Of a stretch of 64,000 nucleotides of DNA, positions 7,899 to 15,784 are shown in pieces (position 1 is the first letter of the stretch; each line of letters begins with the position of its first letter). The position numbers and the translations under genes are program-made. Origin of the DNA: Cryobacterium sp. PAMC25264 (GTDB lineage Bacteria; Actinomycetota; Actinomycetes; Actinomycetales; Microbacteriaceae); assembly GCF_019443325.1 (NCBI RefSeq), contig NZ_CP080383.1:1550001-1614000 (forward strand), in the 5' to 3' direction. Below the pieces are notes generated by a model, which was not told the origin of the DNA, made no database searches, and saw only the letters and a list, made by a program, of their open reading frames with translations.

Positions 7899-8678
7899 AT
7901 GTCCATCCCGTTGATTTCGCACTCCCCGGAGGAGTCGACCGCGCCAGACCGGCCCGGCGACCGGCTGGGTGAGCGGGTCAGCGAGCTGCAAGCGCGGATC
8001 CAGGGCATGCAGCGCGACCGCTGGGAGGCCCCGGGCCGACCCGTCAGCGCGGGACTTGCCAGGCTCCTGCCGCAGGGCCGCCTGCGCACCGGAGCGGTCT
8101 ACACGGTCGACAATTCCACGTCGCTCCTGATGTCCTTGCTCGGTGCGGCTGCAGCCGACGGGGGCTGGGCCGGCGTGGTGGGGCTGCCCGACTTCGGGGC
8201 GGAGGCCGCCACCGGCTTCGGGATCGACCTCGCCCGGCTCGTGCTGGTGCCTGCGCCCGGTGACCAGTGGCTGGCCGTGACCGCCGCACTGGTCGACGTG
8301 CTCCCGTTCGTGGTCGTGCAGCCGGCCCGGCCCGTGGGTGACGCCGAGGCGGGCCGCCTCGGCGCGCGCCTGCGCCAGACCGGGTGCACTCTCCTCGTCG
8401 CCGGCACCTGGCCGCAGGCCGAGGCATCCCTGCATGTCACCCGCACCCGCTGGCAGGGGGTGGGAGCCGGGCACGGCTACCTCTCCGGTCGGGACCTCAC
8501 CGTGGAGACGGCCGCGCGCGCGGGCAGCGGTCGCCGGACGCCGGCGCTCCTGCACCTCCCGGAGGGCCCCGCCGCTCCGGAGCGCGCGGGCTCACGTCGC
8601 GGGCCGGTCGCCGTACCCGTTCGCGTCACGGATACCCCGACGCCGCATGGAGCAGCACGGCATCCGGTGGCGGGGTGA
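7899..8678 (+). CDS. imuA': ImuA' (RecA-like mutasome accessory protein)
   Basis: This is the actinobacterial RecA-fold partner of ImuB in the DNA-damage mutasome. The 259-residue protein keeps a RecA-like core (a GAVYTVDNSTSLLMSLLGAAA region in place of a full Walker A, then VVGLPDFG and FGIDLARLVLVPAPGDQW) but no intact GxxxxGKT loop, as usual for ImuA'. A basic, proline-rich tail follows residue 200. It is first in the operon imuA'-imuB-dnaE2, directly behind an SOS box. In Mycobacterium, ImuA' interacts with ImuB and is needed for damage-induced mutagenesis; that role here is by homology and context. Confidence 0.85.
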   Translation: MSIPLISHSPEESTAPDRPGDRLGERVSELQARIQGMQRDRWEAPGRPVSAGLARLLPQGRLRTGAVYTVDNSTSLLMSLLGAAAADGGWAGVVGLPDFGAEAATGFGIDLARLVLVPAPGDQWLAVTAALVDVLPFVVVQPARPVGDAEAGRLGARLRQTGCTLLVAGTWPQAEASLHVTRTRWQGVGAGHGYLSGRDLTVETAARAGSGRRTPALLHLPEGPAAPERAGSRRGPVAVPVRVTDTPTPHGAARHPVAG

Positions 8679-8682
8679 GGCC

Positions 8683-10242
8683 GTGAACCGGGAACGAACC
8701 ATCGTGCTCTGGATCCCGGACTGGCCGGTCGTTGCGGCCAGGTCCGCCGCGGCGCTGGGAATCGACATTCCCCTCGCCCTGCTGCAGGGCAGTCTCGTCT
8801 TCGCCGCCTCCGCAGCGGCCCGCCACCAGGGCGTGCGCCGCGGCCTGACCGTGCGGGAGGCGCAGTTCCGCTGCCCAGACCTCGTCGTGCAGCCCTACAA
8901 CCCGGTGCTCGACCGCCGCGCCTTCGACCCGGTTCTCGACGGCATAGAGGCCGTCACTCCGGGTGTCGCCGTGCTGCGCCCGGGTACCTGTGCCATCCGT
9001 GCTCGCGGGCCGGTGCGCTACTACGGCAGCGAGAACGCCGCCGTCCAGGCCCTCCTGTCTCACCTGCAGGGCGTCGGATTCCGCGACGCCCGGGCGGGCA
9101 TCGCCGACGGTCCCTTCGCCGCAGAACAGGCCGCCCGCCACGGCGCGCCGGCCGAGCCGATCCACACCATCGCGCCCGGCGGTGCGGCCGCGTTCCTGGC
9201 CCCACTCCCGGTATCCACGGTGGCCGATGCCGTGCTCGGTACCCTGCTCGCCCGGCTCGGCGTGCACACGCTCGGCCAGTTCGCCGCCCTACCGGCCCAG
9301 GATGTGCACCGGCGGTTCGGAGCGGCTGCAGCCCAGGCCCACGCCAGGGCCGGTGGGCAGGAGCGCGAGGAGATCGTGCCCCGCACCCCCGCTCCGGTGT
9401 TCGACCAAGCGAGGGAGTTCGAACCGGCGCTGGAGCGCATCGACCAGCTCGCTTTCGCCCTGCGCGAGACCGCGGACCGTTTCGTCCGCATCCTGCGGGA
9501 ACACACCCTGGTCTGCACCGTCGTCACGATCCTGGTCGGCACCGATGACGGCCTGCTCACCGAACGCACCTGGCGGCATCCGCGGTGGTTCACGGTGACC
9601 GACCTCATCGACCGGGTGCGGTGGCAGCTGCAGGGCGAGGGGCGGGCCAGCTCCGGCCTGTCGGCCGGGGTCGTGCGAGTGGTGTTCTCCCCCGACCGGC
9701 TGGACGACGTGGCCAACCACGAGGCGGGCCTGTGGGGAACCGGCCCCGACGAACGCATCCACCATGCCCTCACCCGGGTGCAGGGGCTCGTCGGGCACGA
9801 GGGCGTCGTGACGGCCTCGCTCGGCGGCGGGCGAATGCTCACGGACCGGCAACGCTGGGTGCCCTGGGGCGACGACGCGCCGGCGCCCGCACCCGGTGGC
9901 GCCGGCGTCCGGCCCTGGTCGGGAAGCCTCGGCGGACTGCTTCCATCGACGGTGTTCACGCGGCGGGTCCCCGTCAGCCTGGTGGCCGCCGACGGGCAGG
10001 ACGTCGCCGTGGACGAGCGGGGGGCGGTCGCCCACGTCCCGGTCCGGTTCAGCGACCGGCCCGACGGCGGCGACCCGCGCCGGGTGGTCGCGTGGGCCGG
10101 GCCTTGGCCCGTCGAGGAGCGCTGGTGGCACGCCGGGTCCTCCCGGCGGGTGCAGCGGATGCAGATCGTCGAGGACACCGGGGAGGCCTGGCTGCTGGCG
10201 CTCGATGACGACGGATGGCGTGCGGAGGCCCGATATGACTGA
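8683..10242 (+). CDS. imuB: ImuB (Y-family polymerase-like mutasome subunit)
   Basis: This is a 519-residue Y-family polymerase homologue that acts as a scaffold between the beta clamp, ImuA' and DnaE2. The N-terminus reads RTIVLWIPDWPVVAARSAA where active Y-family enzymes have the D-x-D of the first catalytic motif. The later SxDE motif is replaced by a RPGTCAIRARGP stretch, so it should not polymerise. Later regions match the thumb and little-finger domains. I chose the GTG at 8683, four bases after the imuA' stop; an ATG at 8647 in frame would overlap imuA'. Induction by the upstream SOS box is expected. Confidence 0.88.
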   Translation: MNRERTIVLWIPDWPVVAARSAAALGIDIPLALLQGSLVFAASAAARHQGVRRGLTVREAQFRCPDLVVQPYNPVLDRRAFDPVLDGIEAVTPGVAVLRPGTCAIRARGPVRYYGSENAAVQALLSHLQGVGFRDARAGIADGPFAAEQAARHGAPAEPIHTIAPGGAAAFLAPLPVSTVADAVLGTLLARLGVHTLGQFAALPAQDVHRRFGAAAAQAHARAGGQEREEIVPRTPAPVFDQAREFEPALERIDQLAFALRETADRFVRILREHTLVCTVVTILVGTDDGLLTERTWRHPRWFTVTDLIDRVRWQLQGEGRASSGLSAGVVRVVFSPDRLDDVANHEAGLWGTGPDERIHHALTRVQGLVGHEGVVTASLGGGRMLTDRQRWVPWGDDAPAPAPGGAGVRPWSGSLGGLLPSTVFTRRVPVSLVAADGQDVAVDERGAVAHVPVRFSDRPDGGDPRRVVAWAGPWPVEERWWHAGSSRRVQRMQIVEDTGEAWLLALDDDGWRAEARYD

Positions 10243-10283
10243 GCCTCGCCCGACCAGCCCCGCCGCAGCGAAGGAGACCCACC

Positions 10284-13200
10284 GTGGGATTCGATAATCC
10301 GCCCATTCCCTGGTCTGAGCTGGAGCGCAAGCTCTCCGACCGGCGCCCAGGTGGTCCTCCGCCGGCCGCCGACGGCGGCGACAGCCCGGCCTGGTCCCGG
10401 CATCGTCAGCCCTACGTTCCGGTGGGCCCCGTGCGGTCCAGCGAGCCGGTAGTCCCCTACGCGGAGCTGCACGCACACTCCAACTTCAGTTTTCTCGACG
10501 GCGGCAGCTCCCCGGAGCAGCTGCTCGAGGAGGCCGCAGGGCTGGGCCTTGGCGGCCTGGCGCTCACCGACCACGATGGCCTCTACGGGGCGGTGCGCCT
10601 GGCGGAGACAGCCGAGAGCTACCCCCAGATCCGGACCGTCTTCGGTGCCGAACTCTCGATCGACCTCACCCGGCGGCAGAACGGAGTTCCAGAGCCCGAG
10701 GGCACCCACCTGGTGGTGCTGGCCCGCGGCCAGGAGGGCTACCACCGGCTGGCCGCGGCCCTCACCGAGGGCCAGCTGGCCGGCGGCGAAAAGGGACGAC
10801 CCCGCTACGACCTGGAAGACCTTGCGGCACGGTCGGCCGGGAACTGGACGATTCTCACCGGTTCCCGGTCGGGAGCGGTGCGGCGAGCCCTCGCCCACGA
10901 CGGGGAGAGAGCCGCCGCCCGGGAGCTAGACCGCCTGGCCGCGCTCTTCGGACGGGACAGCGTGCAGGTGGAACTGGTCGACCACGGGCAGCCGCAGGAC
11001 ACCGTGACCAACGACATCCTGGCCGGCCTCGCCGAGCGCGCCGGGCTGCCGGTGCTCGCGACCAACAACGTGCGCTACGCCCGTCCGTCGGATTTCCGAC
11101 TGTTCTCGGCGCTGTCGGCCGTGCGCGCCCAGCGCAGCCTCGACGACATGGACGGCTGGCTGCCCGCCGGACCCACCCGGCACCTGCGGAGCGGTTCCGA
11201 AATGGCCGAACGGTTCCGCCGCTACCCGAATGCCGTGGCGGGCACAGTTCCCCTAGCCGACGAACTCGCCTTCTCCCTGCGCCGGGCCAAGCCCCGGCTG
11301 CCCCAGCAGCACGTCCCGGACGGGCACACCCCGATGAGTTGGCTGCGCGAACTCGTCTGGGCCGGCGCCGAGCGGGCCTATCCGGGCTACAACGCCAATG
11401 TGCGGGATCGCCTGGAGAAGGAACTGGCCGTGATCGAGGCCAAAGACTTCCCCGGCTACTTCCTCATCGTGCACGACATCGTCCAGTTCGCCCGCGGGCG
11501 CGGCATCCTCTGCCAGGGGCGAGGCTCCGCCGCGAACTCGGCGGTCTGTTTTGTCATCGGGATCACCGCCGTCGACTCGATCTTCTACCGCCTTCCTTTT
11601 GAAAGGTTCCTGTCCAGCCTGCGCGAAGAGGAACCCGACATCGACGTCGACTTCGACTCCGACCGGCGCGAAGAGGTGATCCAGTACGTGTACGAACGCT
11701 ACGGACGGCTGAACGCCGCCCAGGTCGCCAACGTCATCACGTACCGGCCCAAGTTCGCCGTGCGCGACATGGCCAAGGCGCTGGGTTACAGCACCGGCCA
11801 ACAGGATGCCTGGTCCAAACAGGTGGAACGCTGGGGCGGCACCGTCAGCAGCGCCGACCACGACATCCCGGAGCAGGTCACCGACCTGGCCGGGCAGGTG
11901 CTGGGCTTCCCCCGCCACCTCGGCATCCACTCCGGGGGCATGGTGCTCACCGACCGCCCGGTCGGCGAGGTGTGTCCGATCGAACACGCCCGCAAGTCCA
12001 TGCGCACCGTTCTGCAATGGGACAAGGACGACTGCGCGTGGATGGGTCTGGTGAAGTTCGACCTGCTCGGTCTGGGGATGCTCGCCGCCCTGCAGTACAC
12101 CTTCGACCTCGTCACCGAGTCCCTGGGCGAGACCTGGACGCTGGGCAGCATCCCCCGCGAAGAGGCGGGTGTGTACGACATGCTCTGCCGCGCCGACTCC
12201 ATCGGCGTGTTCCAGGTCGAGAGCCGGGCCCAGATGGGCACTCTCCCCCGCCTGCAACCGCGCCGGTTCTACGATCTGGTCGTCGAGATCGCCCTCATCC
12301 GGCCGGGCCCCATCCAGGGCGGTGCGGTGCATCCGTACATCCGGCGGAAGCTCGGCCAGGAACCGGTCACCTACCTGCACCCCAAGCTCGAACCCGTGCT
12401 GGAGCGCACGCTCGGGGTGCCTCTGTTCCAGGAACAGCTCATGCAGATGGCCATGGCCGTTGGTGGATGCAGCGGCGAGGACGCCGACCTGCTGCGCCGG
12501 GCCATGGGGTCCAAGCGCGGTGTCGAGAAGATCTCCACCTTGCGCGCCACCCTTTACGAGGGCATGGCCGGAAACGGCATCACGGGCGACCTGGCCGACG
12601 AGATCTACGAGAAGATCGAGGCCTTCGCCAACTTCGGCTTCGCCGAGAGCCATTCCATCAGCTTCGCCCTGTTGGTCTATGCCAGCGCCTGGCTCAAGCT
12701 GCACTACCCCGGAGCGTTCCTGGCCGCCCTCTTGCGCGCCCAACCGATGGGTTTCTACTCGCCTCAATCCCTCGTGGCGGATGCCCGCCGGCACGGCGTG
12801 CAAGTGCTTCGACCGGATGTGCAGCTCTCGGGTGTGTCCGCCGGCCTGGAGCGGGCGGCCGATCTCCCGGCCGGCGGCGGCCGGGAGGCGTGCCTGGACC
12901 CCGAGCAACCGCCGGTTCCCGAATACGACCGCGGCCGACCGGTCGAGGACCTGGCCCACCGGCGGGACGGCGGCTGGGCGGTGCGGCTCGGCCTGGCCGA
13001 GGTCCGCTCCATCGGCACGAAGGTCGCCGAGCGGATCGTGGCGGAGCGGGAACGTTTCGGTCCGTACCGGTCGATAAACGATCTGGCCCGGCGGGCCGGC
13101 CTGTCCGCAGAACAGCTCGAATCCCTGGCCACCGCCGGCGCGTTCGAGGGTCTGGGGCTCGAGCGCCGGCAGGCACTGTGGAGCGCAGGCGAGGCCGCTC

Positions 13201-13679
13201 ACGACACCGACGCGCACCTCGCCGGTTCGGTCGAAATGGTGCAGCCACCGCTTCTGGCCCTGATGACCCCCGTTGAACAGGTCGCCTACGACCTGTGGGC
13301 CACCGGGGTCTTCACGGACGACCATCCGATCCGCCACGCCCGGGCCGCGCTCGACGCCCGCGGCGCCGTGCCCGCCGACCGGCTGGCCCGCGCCGAGAAC
13401 GGCCGGCGGATCGAGGTCGGCGGCATCGTCACGCACCGCCAGCGTCCCGCGACGGCCAACGGGGTCACCTTCATCAACCTCGAAGACGAGACCGGCAATG
13501 TCAACGTCGTGGTCAGCGTGGGCGTCTGGAACCGTTTCCGGGTGATCGCCCGGGAATCTCCGGCCCTGATGATCCGGGGAATCCTGGAGCGCTCCCCCGA
13601 GGGCGTCGTCAACCTGATCGCCGACCGGTTCGAAACGCTCACCGTGGCGGCCCACACGTCGTCGCGAGACTTCCGCTAG
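10284..13679 (+). CDS. dnaE2: Error-prone DNA polymerase DnaE2
   Basis: This C-family replicative-type polymerase is used for translesion synthesis and damage-induced mutagenesis. The 1131 residues contain an N-terminal PHP domain (ELHAHSNFSFLDG at 61-73, ALTDHDG at 93-99), the palm with the PDIDVDFD catalytic aspartates (encoded near 11634-11657), a helix-hairpin-helix region around GTKVAERIVAERERFG and a C-terminal OB-like segment (IEVGGIVTHRQR). The start is GTG with AAGGAGA six bases upstream, 41 bases after imuB. It is the polymerase of the imuA'-imuB-dnaE2 mutasome. Its length near 1,100 separates it from replicative DnaE1. Confidence 0.93.
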   Translation: MGFDNPPIPWSELERKLSDRRPGGPPPAADGGDSPAWSRHRQPYVPVGPVRSSEPVVPYAELHAHSNFSFLDGGSSPEQLLEEAAGLGLGGLALTDHDGLYGAVRLAETAESYPQIRTVFGAELSIDLTRRQNGVPEPEGTHLVVLARGQEGYHRLAAALTEGQLAGGEKGRPRYDLEDLAARSAGNWTILTGSRSGAVRRALAHDGERAAARELDRLAALFGRDSVQVELVDHGQPQDTVTNDILAGLAERAGLPVLATNNVRYARPSDFRLFSALSAVRAQRSLDDMDGWLPAGPTRHLRSGSEMAERFRRYPNAVAGTVPLADELAFSLRRAKPRLPQQHVPDGHTPMSWLRELVWAGAERAYPGYNANVRDRLEKELAVIEAKDFPGYFLIVHDIVQFARGRGILCQGRGSAANSAVCFVIGITAVDSIFYRLPFERFLSSLREEEPDIDVDFDSDRREEVIQYVYERYGRLNAAQVANVITYRPKFAVRDMAKALGYSTGQQDAWSKQVERWGGTVSSADHDIPEQVTDLAGQVLGFPRHLGIHSGGMVLTDRPVGEVCPIEHARKSMRTVLQWDKDDCAWMGLVKFDLLGLGMLAALQYTFDLVTESLGETWTLGSIPREEAGVYDMLCRADSIGVFQVESRAQMGTLPRLQPRRFYDLVVEIALIRPGPIQGGAVHPYIRRKLGQEPVTYLHPKLEPVLERTLGVPLFQEQLMQMAMAVGGCSGEDADLLRRAMGSKRGVEKISTLRATLYEGMAGNGITGDLADEIYEKIEAFANFGFAESHSISFALLVYASAWLKLHYPGAFLAALLRAQPMGFYSPQSLVADARRHGVQVLRPDVQLSGVSAGLERAADLPAGGGREACLDPEQPPVPEYDRGRPVEDLAHRRDGGWAVRLGLAEVRSIGTKVAERIVAERERFGPYRSINDLARRAGLSAEQLESLATAGAFEGLGLERRQALWSAGEAAHDTDAHLAGSVEMVQPPLLALMTPVEQVAYDLWATGVFTDDHPIRHARAALDARGAVPADRLARAENGRRIEVGGIVTHRQRPATANGVTFINLEDETGNVNVVVSVGVWNRFRVIARESPALMIRGILERSPEGVVNLIADRFETLTVAAHTSSRDFR

Positions 13680-13682
13680 CGT
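13677..13682 (+). promoter_or_regulatory. -10 hexamer overlapping the dnaE2 stop
   Basis: TAGCGT ends seven bases before the GTG of the next gene. Its first three bases are the TAG stop codon of dnaE2. Confidence 0.4.
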
Positions 13683-13689
13683 CGATCCA

Positions 13690-14528
13690 GTGACTGATGA
13701 CCGCTACTCGAATGACGTGCTCGCCGACGGATGGCGGGAGGCCGGCCGCCGGGTCGTGCCGCAGCAGGAGGCCGTGCGCGACCTCGTCGTGGAGGAAGTC
13801 GCCACGGGGTTCTGCGGCGCAGTGATCCGGGTGGAGAAGAAGGTCGTCACCCTGGAGGACAGGTTCGGCAAGCTCCGCCTCTTCCCCTCGGCGCCGGCTT
13901 CCTGCTCGACGGAGAACCCGTGGTCCTCGTGGCGCGCCGCGCGAGCGCTCCGGCCGGCCGCGGCCGCACAGCGTCGGGTTCCCTTGCGGTGGCCGATGCC
14001 CCGGCGCGGGTGGCCAGGGCCAGTCGGATCTTCGTGGAGGGCCGGCACGATGCTGAGCTCGTGGAGAAGGTCTGGGGCGCTGACCTGCGCATCGAGGGTG
14101 TCGTCGTCGAGTACATCGAGGGCGTGGACAACCTCGCCGAACTGCTCGCCGAGTTCAAGCCGGGCCCGACACGCCGAGTGGGCGTTCTCGTCGACCACCT
14201 GGTCCCGGGTTCAAAGGAGAGCCGGATCGCCGAGGCCGTCGCCCGTGGACCGCACGGGCGACACGTTCTTGTGGTCGGCCATCCGTACGTGGACGTGTGG
14301 CAGTCGGTCAAGCCCGCACGGCTGAATCTGACGGCCTGGCCGCAGATCCCCCGCAGCATCGAATGGAAGCACGGTATCTGTCAGGCACTGGGCTGGCCGC
14401 ACGAGGACCAGGCCGACATCGCCCGTGCGTGGCAGCGGATCCTGGGCCAGGTCCGCACCTACGCCGACCTCGAACCGGCGCTGTTGGGCCGGGTGGAGCA
14501 GCTCATTGATTTCGTCACCGTCGATTGA
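13690..14528 (+). CDS. DUF3097 family protein, interrupted by one-base deletion
   Basis: This is a conserved actinobacterial DUF3097 protein of about 279 residues once repaired. The first part (DRYSNDVLADGW, VVEEVATGFCGAVIRV, VTLEDRFGKLRLFP) and the second part (GAGFLLDGEPVVLV, FVEGRHDAELVEKVWG, GVVVEYIEGVDNL) lie in different frames. Adding one C to the CCCC run at 13884-13887 joins them at the expected point. The EGRHDAELVEKVWG stretch and the following acidic motif resemble a TOPRIM-like fold, but no function is established. No downstream degeneration is seen, so a sequencing error is more likely than a true pseudogene. The start is GTG and probably leaderless. Confidence 0.82.
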
Positions 14529-14625
14529 TCCGGCGCATCCGTAACATTTGGGCATTTCGGCCAGAATTCGTAACACTTTGATCCTTTTTTGGCACAGAAC
14601 TCCACGGGGACCGAGCGATGTGGGC

Positions 14626-14631
14626 TAGTGT
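14626..14631 (+). promoter_or_regulatory. Candidate cspA -10 hexamer
   Basis: TAGTGT lies about 150 bases before the cspA start and would give a leader of roughly 140 bases. No good -35 match is seen. Confidence 0.4.
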
Positions 14632-14637
14632 GGACGA

Positions 14638-14779
14638 AGTAGTTGTAGTGCTTGCACGTCTAAAAAACGTATCGACTTCGGTCGGTACGGGCTTATTCCT
14701 TTCGGAAGCGGACGACGAATACCGCGACGAACGGCCTCGAAAGTCGGGGCCTTTCTAACACTCCTGGAGGAGTTTCATA
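14638..14779 (+). promoter_or_regulatory. Structured 5' leader of cspA
   Basis: The leader has three visible hairpins. CGAC-TTCG-GTCG near 14674-14685 has a UUCG tetraloop. GGCCTCGA-AAG-TCGGGGCC near 14734-14752 has one wobble pair and is followed by TTTCT. A third (ACTCC at 14760-14764 with GGAGT at 14769-14773) hides part of the GGAGGAG Shine-Dalgarno at 14766-14772. Long structured leaders control cold-shock genes in many bacteria, so temperature-dependent translation is a reasonable inference. Confidence 0.45.
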
Positions 14780-14983
14780 ATGGCAACAGGTACCGTGAAA
14801 TGGTTCAACGCTGAAAAGGGCTTCGGATTCATCGCTCCCGACGACGGAAGCGCCGATGTCTTCGCGCACTACTCTGCGATCGCTTCGAACGGCTACAAGT
14901 CGCTCGACGAGAACCAGAAGGTCGAATTCGAGGTCACCCAGGGCCCCAAGGGTCCCCAGGCTGAGAACATCCGCGCCCTCTAA
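14780..14983 (+). CDS. cspA: Cold-shock protein, CspA family
   Basis: This is a 67-residue single cold-shock domain protein that binds single-stranded nucleic acid and melts RNA structure. RNP1 is GFGFIA (residues 14-19), preceded by [10 protein letters not shown], and RNP2 is DVFAHYS. Length and sequence are typical of actinobacterial CspA. It has a very strong Shine-Dalgarno (GGAGGAG, 7 bases spacing), a long structured leader and a classical terminator 31 bases downstream, so it is a monocistronic, probably highly expressed gene. Cold induction is likely but not shown by sequence. Confidence 0.96.
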   Translation: MATGTVKWFNAEKGFGFIAPDDGSADVFAHYSAIASNGYKSLDENQKVEFEVTQGPKGPQAENIRAL

Positions 14984-15014
14984 ATAGAGCCGCGTCAGCT
15001 CAACATAAGCTGCG

Positions 15015-15049
15015 ATAACGCCCCCGCTTCGGCGGGGGCGTTATTTTTT
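15015..15049 (+). terminator. Rho-independent terminator of cspA
   Basis: A 13-bp perfect stem (15015-15027 with 15032-15044) and a TTCG loop are followed by TTTTT. Confidence 0.93.
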
Positions 15050-15064
15050 AACTCCCAACGCACA

Positions 15065-15132
15065 CAACTGGTCCCCGTTCGGACATCTGCTCCCGGTGTG
15101 CCGGGTGCAAATGTCCGAACGGGGACCAGTTG
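15065..15132. repeat. Long perfect inverted repeat between cspA and lrp
   Basis: Two 22-base arms (15065-15086 and 15111-15132) are exact reverse complements around a 24-base loop. The loop itself contains a CCCGG/CCGGG hairpin. It lies between convergent genes, after the cspA terminator. It has no T-run and no coding content. It could be a mobile-repeat remnant or a terminator for lrp. Confidence 0.75.
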
Positions 15133-15167
15133 GAGTGCAGTGCGCGCGTGCGGGTGCCCTGGGGACG

Positions 15168-15647
15168 CTACTTGACCAGGTCCTGCCAGCCGTCGCCGTC
15201 CACGTACTCGAAGATCAGGTTTGTCTCCGTGTGGGCCACAGCCGGGTGCTCCGCCAAATGCTCAAGCACGAAGTCCCTCAGGTCGGAGGCATCCGCCGCT
15301 GCCACGTGCAGCAGGTAGTCGTCGGCGCCGGCTGTGTGGAACAGGCCGATCACTCCGGGCCAGTGCGGGGCAGCACTGCGGAAGTCGTCGATCTGTTCGC
15401 GGGCGTGCTTGGCCAGACGCACCGAGATCAGCGCCTGCAGCGACGCGCCGAGCGCGGCCAGATCGATGTTCGCCCGATAGCCGCGGATGTGGCCAAGCTG
15501 CTGCAGTCGGCGCAGCCGCAGCGACACCGTCGACTCGGCCACGCCGATCTCGGCGGCTAGGGCGGCACCCGATGCCCGGGCGTTGACCGAGAGTGCGCGG
15601 AGCAGCGCCCGATCCACTCGGTCCAGGTCGGCTTTCTTGGAATCCAT
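15168..15647 (-). CDS. Lrp/AsnC family transcriptional regulator
   Basis: This is a 159-residue feast/famine regulator. Residues 8-60 form the winged helix-turn-helix (LDRVDRALLRAL, then LAAEIGVAESTVSLRLRRL). Residues 70-150 form the RAM ligand-binding alpha/beta domain (ISVRLAKHAREQI, GADDYLLHVAAAD, TNLIFEYVDGDG). Such proteins assemble as octamers and sense amino acids. The ATG at 15647 has an AAAGAGGG Shine-Dalgarno. No amino-acid transport or metabolism gene is adjacent, so neither the effector nor the target is evident; the divergent upstream side faces the helicase gene terminus. Confidence 0.9.
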   Translation of the reverse strand: MDSKKADLDRVDRALLRALSVNARASGAALAAEIGVAESTVSLRLRRLQQLGHIRGYRANIDLAALGASLQALISVRLAKHAREQIDDFRSAAPHWPGVIGLFHTAGADDYLLHVAAADASDLRDFVLEHLAEHPAVAHTETNLIFEYVDGDGWQDLVK

Positions 15648-15784
15648 ACACGCCCTCTTTCGTTGCGCGCCAGTTTATCGACCATTCTTCGACGCCAACA
15701 GCTCCCCCTGCATCAACTGCGTCACAACTGGGTTTCGGTCGGATTTCGCCGCCCCTTCTGCGATCCGGCCCGCCGGCCGGCAGG

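Noticed and set aside
11253..13655. Very long open frames opposite dnaE2, and similar long frames opposite the helicase (15593-17662) and tkt (41116-43089)
   Set aside because: High-GC genes regularly open an antisense frame. These products are low-complexity, lack recognisable motifs and have no start signals, while the sense frames match known proteins.
13884..13887. Programmed frameshift in DUF3097 or the other broken genes
   Set aside because: No slippery heptamer with a downstream structure was recognised; every case is a missing base in or next to a G/C run and the families do not use recoding.
14541..14580. GTAAC repeats as an MtrA operator
   Set aside because: The spacing of 29 bases does not match known MtrA direct-repeat sites, so it is left as a weak finding only and not annotated as an operator.
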